Positions 16,830-25,616 of a DNA stretch of 64,000 bases are shown one piece after another; within the stretch, counting starts at the first letter, position 1, and every line of letters starts with the position of its first letter. A program made the position numbers and the translations under genes. Source of the DNA: Streptomyces longispororuber (GTDB lineage: Bacteria; Actinomycetota; Actinomycetes; Streptomycetales; Streptomycetaceae); contig NZ_BNBT01000004.1 in NCBI RefSeq assembly GCF_014656095.1, forward strand, positions 1 to 64,000, written 5' to 3'. The notes under the pieces are model-generated. The model did not search any database. It was not told the DNA's origin and saw only the letters and a list, made by a program, of their open reading frames with translations.

Positions 16830-17006
16830 GTGCGCTATGTCATCGAGGTGTACCGCTCGCACGACGGGGTGTGCGGCAACGTCGTGCCCGAGGACTCGGA
16901 GTGCCCGCACCCGTTCCACGGCTGGCTGGAGCTGTTGTCGCTGCTCGAACCGCCGCAGCCGGAGGCCCTCGGCCTCGGCGACCCGGCGCCGGAGGAGGCA
17001 CCCTAG
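16830..17006 (+). CDS. Small protein of unknown function (58 aa)
   Basis: GTG 16830 has GGAGG 4 bases upstream and opens a short frame beginning VRYVIEVYRSHDGVCGNVVP, with two Cys residues in a CGNVVPEDSECPHPFHG segment and an acidic tail. I do not recognise a family. Coding is supported by the ribosome site and the plausible amino-acid composition. It lies 187 bases upstream of the LAL regulator on the same strand and may be co-regulated. Confidence 0.55.
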   Translation: MRYVIEVYRSHDGVCGNVVPEDSECPHPFHGWLELLSLLEPPQPEALGLGDPAPEEAP

Positions 17007-17193
17007 GGTCCCGCCCGTACCGCCGTCCCCCCTCGTCCCCCTTGTCGCGCGGCGCGCGTCCGCGCGGATACCGGCATGTGCCTTGTGCGGAGGGACCGTC
17101 GGCCGTCATCGTGGAATTCATGGCCATGTGTCCGGCACAGGTCGCCCGCCCCTCGCGGCCCCCCGCGGCCGTCGCCCCCGCGCGGGGGCGCCG

Positions 17194-20043
17194 ATGACGC
17201 CTGAGGACGTCGGTCACGACCGCCGCACCGCCCCCGTGCCCGACGACGCCTTCTGCGGGCGCGCGCGTGAACTCGACGCCCTGTTGGCCGACTTCGCGGA
17301 CGCCCGCGCGGGCACGCCGCGCGTCGTGCTCCTCGAAGGGCCCGGCGGCATCGGCAAGACGGCCCTGCTGCGCCGCTTCCTCGACACGGTGGACGGCCCG
17401 TGCGTGCTGCACGCGAGCGGTGAGGAGAACGAGAGCTCGCTGCCCTGCGGCGTCCTCGCCCAGCTCGTCGGGCAGAGCCCGCTGCCGGTCCCCGAGACCC
17501 TGGCCGGGCTCATGCGCGCGCCGCAGTCGCTGCACGCCAACCTGCCGCCGCTCGCCGCCGGTTTCGGCCTGCTCGACCTGATCGGCGAGGTCCAGGGCAA
17601 GGGCCCCGTGGTCCTCGTCGTGGACGACGCGCACTGGGCCGACCCCGAGTCCCTGAACGCGCTCACGTTCGCGCTGCGCCGCCTGCGCCACGACCGGGTC
17701 CTCGCCGTCGTCGCGCTGCGCGACCCGCACGTGCCCGAGCTGCCCGACGGCCTGCGCCGCCTGCTCACCGCCCCGCCCACGCGCCGCCTGGCCCTGGACG
17801 GCCTCAGCCCCGACGAGCTGGCCGCGCTCAGCGACCGCCTCGGCGGTGCGCGCCTGCCCCACTCGGCCTCCGTACGGCTGCGCACCCACACCCACGGCAA
17901 CCCGCTGCACGCCCGCGCGCTGCTCGACCAGGTGCCGCCCGCCGTGCTGCTCGACGTCACGACGCCGCTGCCCGCGCCGCGGTCGTACGCCATGCTGGTG
18001 CTCGCCAACCTCGCCGGGTGCGGGCCGCAGACGCAGCGCCTGGTGCAGGCCGTCAGCGTGCTCGGGATCTCCTGCCGGCTGCGGACCGCGGCGCGGCTCG
18101 CCAAGGTCGCGCAGCCGCTGCCCGCCCTGGAGCGCGCCGTCAAGGCGGGGCTGCTGCGCGAGTCGCCCGCCGGGACGTCGGCGCCCGAGGTGTCCTTCCC
18201 GCACCCGCTGGTGCACGCGGCGGTCTACCAGGACATCGGGCCCGCCCAGCGCGCCGCCCTGCACGAGCGGGCCGCCGCCCTGGTCGAGGACGAGTACACG
18301 AAGCTGCGGCACCGGGTGCTCGCCGCCACCGGCCCCGACGAGCAGCTCGCCGCCGCCCTCGCCGCGTGCGCGCGCCGCGAGGCCGCCACCGGCCAGTGGG
18401 CCGTCGCGGGCACCCATCTGCGGCACGCCTCACGCGTCGCGACCAGCGCGACGGAGCGGGACCGGCTCGCCGTGGAGGCCGTCGAGGCGCTGCTCCTGGA
18501 CGGCCGGGTGCAGGAGGCCGCGGAGCTCGCGGGCGGCCTGCCGGAGTGCGCGGACCCGGCGCTGCGCGGCTATGTCCGCGGCTATGTGGCGCGGGTCCAG
18601 GGCCGCACCCAGGCCGCGTGGACGCTGCTCGTGGACGCCTGGGAGAGCTGCGACCGCGGCCGCTACCCGTGCCTGGCGGCGCGCGCCGCCGAGCAGTTGA
18701 GCTACGCGGCCGTCATGTGCGGGCAGGCGGCCGTGGCCGCCCAGTGGGCCGAGCGCGCCCAGCGGCTCTCCACCGACCAGGGGCCGAGCCGGATGCTCCG
18801 CTTCAACCACCTCGTGGCGCTCGGCCTCAGCGGCCGGGCCAAGGAGGGCATCGCGCTCGCGGGCGAGCTGCCGGACCCGATGATCGTGCCGCTGAAGAGC
18901 CTCGACCTGCTGCTGGCGCGCGGCCAGTTGCGCCTGTGGTCGGACGATCTGCGCGGGGCGCGCCAGGACCTGCTGGGCGCCGTCACCAATTGCCGTACGA
19001 CCACGGTGCCGCTGCGGCTGCTGTCCGCCTCGGCGCTGGCGCAGACGCTGCACCGGCTCGGGGAGTGGGACGAGGCGCTGATCCACGCCGAGTCCTCGGC
19101 CTCCATCGCCGACGACGCCGACCAGTCCTGGCTGAAGCCGGTCACGCACGGCGTCGCCGCGCAGATCCTCGCCGCGCGCGGCGCCTTCGACCGCGCGGCG
19201 GAGCACCTGCGCACCGCCGCCGAGGTGCCCGGGGGCGCGGAGACCCCCGTGGCGTACGCGTACGGGGTGTGCGCCCAGGGCCACACCGCGGACGCGCGCG
19301 GCGAGCCCCGGGCGGTCGTGGCGGCGCTGCGCCCGCTGCTCGCCTTCGCCGAGCAGGACGGCGTCAACGAGCCCGGCGTCGTGGACTGGCAGCCGCTGCT
19401 CGTCGACGCCCTCGTCCAGCTCGGCGAACTCGACGAGGCCGAGGCGGTGCTCGCCCCCTTCGAGGAGCGGGCCCGGCCGCGCGGGCGGCACCCGGCGCTC
19501 GCCGCCGCCGCGCGGGCCCGGGGCAATCTGCTGGCGGCGCGCCGCGACACCCAGCGCGCCCAGTCCGCGTACGCGCGGGCGCAGGACCACGCGGCGCAGG
19601 TCCCGCTGCCGTTCGGGCAGGCCCGGGTGGCCCTGGACCACGGCGCGTTCCTGCGCCGCCTGGGGCGCCGCTCCCTGGCCATCGCCCAGTTGCAGGCGGC
19701 GCACACCACGATGACCCGGCTCAAGGCACTGCCCTACCAGGCGCGTTGCGTACGCGAGCTGAACGCCTGCGGCCGCGCGGTGCCCGCGTCGGCGGCCGGC
19801 GGGCCCGCGCAGGACGACGCGGGCGACGCCCTCGACGGGGCGCTCACGCCGCAGGAGCTCGCGGTGGCGCGGCTCGCCGCGCAGGGGCAGACCAACCGGC
19901 AGATCGCCACCACGCTCGCGCTGAGCGTCAAGACCATCGAGTACCACCTCGGCCACACCTACGCGAAGCTCGGCATCACCTCGCGCATCGGCCTGGTGCG
20001 GCGGCTCGGGCAGCAGGAGCGGCCGTCGCCGTCGGCGGGGTGA
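17194..20043 (+). CDS. LAL-type LuxR-family ATP-binding regulator
   Basis: This 949-residue regulator has an N-terminal AAA/STAND ATPase with Walker A GPGGIGKT (residues 49-56) and Walker B VVLVVDDAHWAD, a long helical tetratricopeptide-like middle, and a C-terminal LuxR helix-turn-helix (LTPQELAVARLAAQGQTNRQ, then TTLALSVKTIEYHLGHTYAK). These large activators often control antibiotic or maltose-type genes. ATG 17194 is chosen as nearest to the ATPase; its ribosome site is weak, and GTG 17236 is an alternative. The SARP gene follows after 123 bases. Confidence 0.88.
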   Translation: MTPEDVGHDRRTAPVPDDAFCGRARELDALLADFADARAGTPRVVLLEGPGGIGKTALLRRFLDTVDGPCVLHASGEENESSLPCGVLAQLVGQSPLPVPETLAGLMRAPQSLHANLPPLAAGFGLLDLIGEVQGKGPVVLVVDDAHWADPESLNALTFALRRLRHDRVLAVVALRDPHVPELPDGLRRLLTAPPTRRLALDGLSPDELAALSDRLGGARLPHSASVRLRTHTHGNPLHARALLDQVPPAVLLDVTTPLPAPRSYAMLVLANLAGCGPQTQRLVQAVSVLGISCRLRTAARLAKVAQPLPALERAVKAGLLRESPAGTSAPEVSFPHPLVHAAVYQDIGPAQRAALHERAAALVEDEYTKLRHRVLAATGPDEQLAAALAACARREAATGQWAVAGTHLRHASRVATSATERDRLAVEAVEALLLDGRVQEAAELAGGLPECADPALRGYVRGYVARVQGRTQAAWTLLVDAWESCDRGRYPCLAARAAEQLSYAAVMCGQAAVAAQWAERAQRLSTDQGPSRMLRFNHLVALGLSGRAKEGIALAGELPDPMIVPLKSLDLLLARGQLRLWSDDLRGARQDLLGAVTNCRTTTVPLRLLSASALAQTLHRLGEWDEALIHAESSASIADDADQSWLKPVTHGVAAQILAARGAFDRAAEHLRTAAEVPGGAETPVAYAYGVCAQGHTADARGEPRAVVAALRPLLAFAEQDGVNEPGVVDWQPLLVDALVQLGELDEAEAVLAPFEERARPRGRHPALAAAARARGNLLAARRDTQRAQSAYARAQDHAAQVPLPFGQARVALDHGAFLRRLGRRSLAIAQLQAAHTTMTRLKALPYQARCVRELNACGRAVPASAAGGPAQDDAGDALDGALTPQELAVARLAAQGQTNRQIATTLALSVKTIEYHLGHTYAKLGITSRIGLVRRLGQQERPSPSAG

Positions 20044-20065
20044 GCGCCGGGCGCGGCCGGGGGCA

Positions 20066-20081
20066 CCGGGGTAAACCCCGG
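20066..20081. terminator. Small hairpin after LAL gene
   Basis: CCGGGG-TAAA-CCCCGG is a perfect 6-bp stem with a 4-base loop, 23 bases after the LAL stop. It is a possible weak terminator. Confidence 0.4.
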
Positions 20082-20166
20082 CACGCTCCCGGAGGCGCGG
20101 AGCCGCCCCGGCCCGTACGTTCGTGCCGGACGGCAGGGCGTCGGCGGGACCCCTGGAGGTGGCCCG

Positions 20167-21051
20167 ATGGCTTCGATCACACGCGCGGCGGCCGGAGACG
20201 AACGGCCCGCGCTGCGGCTGCGTCTGCTCGGCGGATTCCTCCTCACGCGGGAGGGTCCGGGCGGGCGCCCGGGCCAGGACGCCGACGCGGAGAACGCGGC
20301 GAAGGCAGCGAACACAGAGAACGCAGAGAACGCAGAGAACGCAGAGAGCACGGAGAACGCAGCGAACGCGGACAACACGGACTACTACTGCTGCTGCGAG
20401 CGGGGCGGGGAGCCGTTGGAGGTGCCCGCGAGCGGGCAGCAGGTGCTGGCCAGGCTCGCGCTCTGCGGGGCGGCCAGCCGCTCCGAGCTCGCGGGCACGC
20501 TGTGGCCGGACGCCACCGAGACGCGGGCCCGGGCCCGGCTGCGGACCACCATGTGGCGCCTGAACGGGGCCGGTTCGGCCCTGTCGGACGCGGGCGGGGG
20601 GACGCTGGCCCTGAGCTGCCGGGTCCGTGTCGACCTCCAGGACTTCACGGCGGCCGCGCGCCGGGTGCTCACCCGGGCGCCGGTACGGCTGCGGCCCGCC
20701 TACCACCTGCTGCTGTGCGGCGGGGAGCTGCTGCCGGGCTGGCAGCAGGAGTGGGTGGCCTTCGAGCGGGAGCGGCTGCACCAGTTGCGGCTGCACGCCC
20801 TGGAGGCGCTGTCCGCCCGCCTGGTGACGATGCGCGCGTACGGCGCCGCCCTGGAGGCGGCCCTGGAGTGCACCCGCATCGACCCGCTGCGGGAGAGCGC
20901 CCACCGCGCGGTGGTCTCCGTCCACCTCGCGGAGCACAACCTCACCGAGGCGGTACGGCAGTTCGAGCGGTTCCGGGGGCTGCTGCGCGGTGAACTGGGT
21001 GTGGAGCCGTCCGGGCAGTTCTCGGCGATGCTGCGGCACGCGACGGTGTGA
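20167..21051 (+). CDS. SARP-family regulator with low-complexity insert
   Basis: This 294-residue regulator has a winged-helix DNA-binding half (LRLRLLGGFLL, then RARARLRTTMWRLN) and a bacterial transcriptional activation domain (RIDPLRESAHRAVVSVHL, REL-GVEPS ending). Residues about 39-78 are an Ala/Glu/Asn-rich run (AENAENAENAEST) ending in TDYYCCCE, encoded by a 9-base microsatellite-like repeat. It interrupts the first beta-hairpin between GGFLLTREG and GEPLEVPASG, where family members have a short turn. It could activate a biosynthetic cluster; the target is unknown. Confidence 0.85.
   Translation: MASITRAAAGDERPALRLRLLGGFLLTREGPGGRPGQDADAENAAKAANTENAENAENAESTENAANADNTDYYCCCERGGEPLEVPASGQQVLARLALCGAASRSELAGTLWPDATETRARARLRTTMWRLNGAGSALSDAGGGTLALSCRVRVDLQDFTAAARRVLTRAPVRLRPAYHLLLCGGELLPGWQQEWVAFERERLHQLRLHALEALSARLVTMRAYGAALEAALECTRIDPLRESAHRAVVSVHLAEHNLTEAVRQFERFRGLLRGELGVEPSGQFSAMLRHATV
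20286..20390 (+). repeat. 9-bp GAGAACGCA repeat inside SARP gene
   Basis: Tandem, partly diverged copies of GAGAACGCA (with GCGAACACA and GAGAGCACG variants) keep the frame and encode the AEN run. The A-rich coding strand is unlike the rest of the gene. Confidence 0.75.
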
Positions 21052-21085
21052 CGCGGCGGTGACGCCCGCCCGCCACGATGGACAT

Positions 21086-21182
21086 GCCTCGTCCAGGTCG
21101 CGGGGAGAAGGGGGAACTCCCCTGATGGAGCGCGGCTCGGCCGACCGGCCGCCAGCTCGGCTCGCTCCACCCTGGACGAGGC
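21086..21182. other. Nested inverted repeats between convergent genes
   Basis: GCCTCGTCCAGG (21086-21097) and CCTGGACGAGGC (21171-21182) are perfect complements. They enclose further hairpins (GGGGAACTCCCC and GGAGCG...CGCTCC). The region may be a large bidirectional terminator or a structured RNA. Confidence 0.5.
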
Positions 21183-21204
21183 TTTCCCGTGCCGCCTCCG
21201 GACG

Positions 21205-21268
21205 CCCCGGACGAGGCACGCCTCGGACGAGGCACGCCCCGGACGAGGCACGCCCCGGACGAGGGGCG
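21205..21268. repeat. Four tandem 16-bp repeats
   Basis: The unit CCCCGGACGAGGCACG occurs four times in tandem, copy two with one change and copy four with two. It shares CGGACGAGG with the adjacent inverted-repeat arms. Confidence 0.8.
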
Positions 21269-21350
21269 CTCCAGGTGAGGGACGGCGTACGCGACGGGGC
21301 TGAACCACCCCCCGCGTGGCTCAGCCCCGACTCCCCCGGCGCGCGGCCGG

Positions 21351-22727
21351 CTAACCGGCGCGTCCTCGGGCGGGGCCCGGCCCCCGCAGCCCCTCGATGG
21401 CCCGCTCCACCGGCCGGTGGGGCAGTCCCGTCCTGCGGCACAGCTCGTCCCGGGACACGTCGTGCAGGACGTCCTCGACGGCCCGGCCCTCCAGGCCCGC
21501 GATCTCCTGGATGTAGGCCTGGACGCGGCCGACCGGGTCCGCCGTCAGCGGGCGGCTGCCGACCGGGCCCCCCGGCGGGGGCCCGCCGCGGACCGCCGCC
21601 GGGTCCGGCCGGCGCTCGCGCTCCAGCCAGGTGGTCCACACCCCGCGCCCGACCAGGCCCTCGGCGGCCGCTTCCGCGACCGAGCCGTCCTCGATCACCC
21701 CGGGGTCGGCGGCGTCCGCCTCGACGAGCAGGCGGCAGGACGCGGCCAGCATGGGCGGCGAGGAGACGGGCCCGGGCATGCCGCCGCCCCCGTCGAGGAG
21801 CGTGCACAGCGCGGCGACGTCCGGGTGCCCGGGCAGGTGCGGGGCGAGCCGCCGCACGACCTCCTCCAGGCGCCGCAGGTCGGGCCTGCGGTCGAGCAGG
21901 ATGGCGTGCGCGCCCACGACGCCGAGCAGCGGGTCGGCGTGGTCCGACTCCAGCATCGGGAAGAGCTGCTGGTCGGAGATGAGGTCGATGCCCTGCCGCA
22001 GTCCGGAGAGCGCCGCCTCCCGGGCGAGGCTCAGCTCCTCGTCCAGGGGGCTCCAGCCGGCGCCGAGCGGCGCCATCTCCACCGACGCGTGCTGCGGCTG
22101 CGCGCCGCGCGGCCCGTTGCCGACGAAGACGAGGGTGGTCCAGCCCTCGCTCACCCACAGCGCCTGGGCCAGCGGCAGGCCCTCGCCGGACGGCCTGCGC
22201 AGCCGCAGCCGGTAGCCGCCGGGCGGCAGCGGTCCGCTCCACACCGACCAGCCCTCCCGCTCGTCGACGTGCCAGCCTGCCTCGCCGCCGTCCACGGCCT
22301 CGCCGCTCTCCCCGCCGATCTCCAGCGCGTACGGGTCGAGCCGCCGGCCGTGGCGCAGGTTGCGCAGCAGCACCATCACCGTGGGCGGGCCGCTCAGGTA
22401 CGTGGACCGTCGGCTCCAGCGCACGGCGGCGGCCAGGTGGCCGTCGTGCGCGGTGGCGGTCCGCCGCACGGGCGCGGGCGCCGGGATGCGCGGCAGGGGC
22501 AGGCACCGCGTGAACGGCTCGGCGCCGACCTCGACGTACTGGGTGGCCACGGCGCCCGCGAAGCGCTGCTCGATGCGGTAGATGCCGGGGGCCACGGTGG
22601 TCTCCAGGGTGCCCATGCCGCAGGCCACCTCGCGCAGGGCCTCGTCGGTGACGGTGACGAGCACGGACGGGGTGTCGGGGATGACGACGAACGGCACCTC
22701 GGCGCGGGCGCGGTCAGAACTGGACAC
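21351..22727 (-). CDS. Unknown protein coupled to caspase gene
   Basis: This 458-residue cytosolic protein has an N-terminal beta-rich part (VPFVVIPDTPSVLVTVTDEA, then MGTLETTVAPGIYRIEQRFA) resembling an Ig or PEGA-like sandwich. A helical middle contains LRQGIDLISDQQLFPMLES and DPLLGVVGAHAILLDRRP, and a C-terminal helical tail follows. I cannot name a family, although similar layouts accompany caspase-type proteases. Its GTG start (22727) overlaps the caspase stop by 14 bases, so translation is coupled and the products probably act together. Confidence 0.7.
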   Translation of the reverse strand: MSSSDRARAEVPFVVIPDTPSVLVTVTDEALREVACGMGTLETTVAPGIYRIEQRFAGAVATQYVEVGAEPFTRCLPLPRIPAPAPVRRTATAHDGHLAAAVRWSRRSTYLSGPPTVMVLLRNLRHGRRLDPYALEIGGESGEAVDGGEAGWHVDEREGWSVWSGPLPPGGYRLRLRRPSGEGLPLAQALWVSEGWTTLVFVGNGPRGAQPQHASVEMAPLGAGWSPLDEELSLAREAALSGLRQGIDLISDQQLFPMLESDHADPLLGVVGAHAILLDRRPDLRRLEEVVRRLAPHLPGHPDVAALCTLLDGGGGMPGPVSSPPMLAASCRLLVEADAADPGVIEDGSVAEAAAEGLVGRGVWTTWLERERRPDPAAVRGGPPPGGPVGSRPLTADPVGRVQAYIQEIAGLEGRAVEDVLHDVSRDELCRRTGLPHRPVERAIEGLRGPGPARGRAG

Positions 22728-23787
22728 CGTGGCCTCCTCCGGCGACGACCTCGAAGTACCCGCCGGAGCCGAGGTCCGGCGCGGTCACGCTCTCCGGCAC
22801 GACCCGGTACAGGCCCGGCCGGAGCGGCAGCACGTGCCCGGCGTCGGAACCGGCGCCGGGGTCGACGTACAGGCGGCGCGGCTCGGTCAGGTCGCGGCCG
22901 CGCAGCTCCACCCAGCCGCCGAAGCCCGCGGGGAAGCGCAGGGTCACCGGGTAGCAGCCCACGCCCTGGAGGCCCTCGGCGAAGACGATCGGGGTGCTGG
23001 TCTCGCGCAGGAACCGGGCCTCCTGCGGGACGAGCGCCCGGGTGGTGCCGTCCCGCACGTGGCGGCGTACGTAGTCGACGAGGCTGTCGGAGGTGACGGT
23101 GCCCTCGGAGGTGACGGTGCCGCCGCCCGCGCCGCGCAGCCCTTCGAGCAGCGCGGTGGTGAAGTGGCCGCGGGCCCGGTCCGGGTCGGGCGTCCGCTCC
23201 TCGTAGGCGGGGTCGCCGAGCGAGGTCGCGTAGCCGACGAGGCACTCGACCTTGTCGGGCGCCTCGGTGGTGTCGGTGAACGGCGGGCCGAAGGCGGTCA
23301 CCCCGCCGTGGCGCGTGCGGCAGCAGTCGGCGAAGAACACCACCTCGTGGAACGGCGACGCCGACTCGTACCAGGACAGGTAGGGGCGGACGGCGATGTG
23401 GTTGCCGAGCAGGTCGATCGCGGCGTTGGCCATGAGCAGCGCGGCGTCGCCGCCGAACGGGGCGATGCCGTGGCCCGCGAGGAACACGTACAGGCGCGTG
23501 TCGGCCCAGGAGCCGCCCTCCTCGACGGCCTTGCGGACCGCGCGGTGCGTCTCGTACAGGGCGCGGTTGACGCTCTCCCGGGTCGGTACGACGGTCATCA
23601 CGTCGGCCTCGCGCTCGTCGCGCTCGGTGGCGGTCACGAGCGTGACGTTGCCCTCGGGCACGTTGCCGCCGGCCGGGTCCACGAGCCAGTCGCGGAACCG
23701 GCCCGCGTCGCCGCGCGCGCCGCGCAGGTCGCTGATCGCCGGGTAGCGGTTGATCCCGACGACCACGGCGTAGTGCAGGTCGTTCAT
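22714..23787 (-). CDS. Caspase-like (C14) cysteine protease
   Basis: This 357-residue protein has a full caspase/metacaspase fold signature: YAVVVGINRYPAISDLRGAR at the N terminus, catalytic His106 in FLAGHG and Cys155 in FFADCCR. A beta-rich C-terminal domain (PVTLRFPAGFGGWVELRGRD) follows and may be a recognition or regulatory module. No signal peptide or membrane segment is present, so it should act in the cytosol. ATG 23787 has an AAAGG site. It is flanked by an alpha/beta hydrolase gene upstream and a coupled unknown gene downstream, which suggests a stress or phage-defence module. Confidence 0.88.
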   Translation of the reverse strand: MNDLHYAVVVGINRYPAISDLRGARGDAGRFRDWLVDPAGGNVPEGNVTLVTATERDEREADVMTVVPTRESVNRALYETHRAVRKAVEEGGSWADTRLYVFLAGHGIAPFGGDAALLMANAAIDLLGNHIAVRPYLSWYESASPFHEVVFFADCCRTRHGGVTAFGPPFTDTTEAPDKVECLVGYATSLGDPAYEERTPDPDRARGHFTTALLEGLRGAGGGTVTSEGTVTSDSLVDYVRRHVRDGTTRALVPQEARFLRETSTPIVFAEGLQGVGCYPVTLRFPAGFGGWVELRGRDLTEPRRLYVDPGAGSDAGHVLPLRPGLYRVVPESVTAPDLGSGGYFEVVAGGGHGVQF

Positions 23788-23799
23788 CGAGCCTTTCCC

Positions 23800-23876
23800 C
23801 CTGTTTCCCCCTGGCGGGGTCTCCCCCTGGTGGGGTTTCCCCTGACGGGGTCCCCTGGTGCGGCGGTCCCCGGTGG
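23800..23876. repeat. Tandem 15-16 bp repeats in caspase leader
   Basis: Imperfect direct repeats of CCCCTGGTGGGGTTT type (four or five copies) fill the gap before the caspase gene. On the minus strand each copy carries AGGGGGA, a ribosome-site-like sequence, and each can fold into a short GGGG/CCCC hairpin. Confidence 0.65.
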
Positions 23877-23897
23877 TGTCGCGGAGCCGTCCCCGGC

Positions 23898-25412
23898 TCA
23901 GTCGGCGAGCATCCTGGCGAGGCTCGCCAGGACCTCCGGGTCGCTGTCGAAGGCGATGTGGCTGCGGGCGCCGGAGCTGAGGCCGGGGCCGCCGTCCACG
24001 GGCGACCACACGGTGCGGCCGGCGTCCGCGCGCAGGAAGGTCCGCAGGTCCCGGGCGTCCGCACCGTCCTGGTCACCCGCCAGGAACCAGCGCTGCATGC
24101 CCGCGACGGGCGTCACCGCGGTCTCTTTGTCGGGGCCGCGCTCCAGGACGGCGGAGAGGAAGTACAGCAGTGAGCGCGGATAGAGGAACGGCACCAGATG
24201 GTCCGCGCGCTCGGCCTCGTCCGTCAGGGTGAACATCCGCAGGCGGCCGAAGAGTTCGGCCTGGCGCCGGACGACGCCCGCCAGGTGCCCGACCGTGCAC
24301 GCGGGCGCCAGGAGGGCGACGTCGCGGACGCGGAAGTCCTCCGGCAGCGGGTCGTCGGCCGCGGCACGCCTGCGGGCCAGGTCGGCGAGGAGGTGGCCGA
24401 TGAACACGGCGCCCGCGCTGTGCCCGACGAGCGTCACCTCGGGCCTGCTGCCGGAGGCGAGCAGGTGGCCGAAGCGGTCCAGGAAGTAGCGTCCCGCGCG
24501 GGGCGGGCCCGCGTCGCCCGGGGCCCCGGCCGCGAAGGTCTCCGCGGTCTGCCGCTTCATGGCGTCCCAGACGGCCGCACCGGCGTTCGCGACGTAGAAC
24601 TCGCGGAGTATCTCCTCCACGACGGTCGGGTACAGGCCGTGGTCGGTGCGGTGCCGGAAGCGGGCGACGACGGCGGAGACCACGCGGACGGTCTTGCGCA
24701 CCAGGAGCGCGGAGGTGACCACGGCCCGGCGGTTCTCCGCGTCGGCGGTCTCCGCCGCGAGCTCGGCCACGGTGTCCGGGGACATGAGGGTGGCGACCGC
24801 CGCGCGCCCCCCGTTGATGTCGCGCGCGGCGGTCGTCCCGGGCGCCGAGCGCAGGACGGTCCCCACGATCTCCCTGTTGCGCTCGGCGAGTTCGGTGTCC
24901 GCCGAGAGGTCGGCGGTGATGCGGACGCGCTCCGCCTCGCCCAGTGCGGGCACCTCGGCGGGCGGGGTGAGGCGCGCGTACGGCTCCTGGCCGGTGCGCA
25001 GCAGGGCGAGCTCGGCGGCCACGTCCCGGGTGGACGGGACGGTGAAGCCGCCGAGGGCCCGGCTGCCGGGGTCCTGGAAGACCACGCCCGAGGCGAAGCG
25101 GATGACACGGTTCAGCAGGGTCTGGAAGACGCCCTCGCTCAGGATCTGCGGCAGGTTGCCCCGCAGCACCTCCAGGAGGCCGCTGCTCCACACGAAGAAC
25201 ACCGGCTCGGCCCCGGCGGCCGTGTACACCGGGGCGAGCCGCTCGGCCGTCGCGAAGCCGAGGGTGTCGTCGACGAGGCCGCCGTGGAAGTGCAGCACCA
25301 CGCGCGGGCGGTCCTTCAGGCGCGCGACGAGCGCGTCGACGTCGTCGGTGGTGGTCGTGGCGAGCCGTCCGCCCGTCCCGCTGTGGACGCAGTTCCTGCC
25401 GGATGGGTGCAT
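23898..25412 (-). CDS. Alpha/beta-hydrolase-like protein of caspase module
   Basis: This 504-residue protein has a split alpha/beta-hydrolase layout: VVLHFHGGLVDD near the N terminus (oxyanion-type HGG), nucleophile motif GHSAG with Ser332, and SHIAFDSDPEV near the end as a possible His region. A helical insertion lies between about residues 150 and 290. No signal peptide is present. ATG 25412 is chosen because GGAGG lies 6 bases upstream; the longer frame runs through noncoding-like sequence. It is the first gene of the set and may act as a lipase or esterase effector. Confidence 0.75.
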   Translation of the reverse strand: MHPSGRNCVHSGTGGRLATTTTDDVDALVARLKDRPRVVLHFHGGLVDDTLGFATAERLAPVYTAAGAEPVFFVWSSGLLEVLRGNLPQILSEGVFQTLLNRVIRFASGVVFQDPGSRALGGFTVPSTRDVAAELALLRTGQEPYARLTPPAEVPALGEAERVRITADLSADTELAERNREIVGTVLRSAPGTTAARDINGGRAAVATLMSPDTVAELAAETADAENRRAVVTSALLVRKTVRVVSAVVARFRHRTDHGLYPTVVEEILREFYVANAGAAVWDAMKRQTAETFAAGAPGDAGPPRAGRYFLDRFGHLLASGSRPEVTLVGHSAGAVFIGHLLADLARRRAAADDPLPEDFRVRDVALLAPACTVGHLAGVVRRQAELFGRLRMFTLTDEAERADHLVPFLYPRSLLYFLSAVLERGPDKETAVTPVAGMQRWFLAGDQDGADARDLRTFLRADAGRTVWSPVDGGPGLSSGARSHIAFDSDPEVLASLARMLAD

Positions 25413-25616
25413 GTCGGACCTCCGGGTCCGCCGGGAGCGCACCGCAGCGGTCTGCGGCTCCCCACCGCTCCGGGCGGATGCCCACCGTAGGCCCGCGGCG
25501 GGCGCCGCGTCCCCGGGGACGGGCTCAGGGATTACCCCTGGGTTCGCGGCGGGATCGTCCCGGCCGCCGGGGCCGACTCCCGCGCTCCCCCGCGGCCTGC
25601 GGGCCACCGGGTCACG

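Noticed and set aside
20167..21051. The LAL/SARP pair as the proven regulators of the beta-lactam/NRPS cluster
   Set aside because: They are 17 kb upstream with many unrelated genes between, and the 12-bp array lacks the usual SARP spacing; kept only as something to test.
18430..22506. Very long minus-strand open frame opposite the LAL and SARP genes
   Set aside because: It is the GC-skewed shadow of the LAL and SARP genes, runs through the intergenic repeats and has Arg/Gly/Ala/Pro-dominated composition with no recognisable motif.
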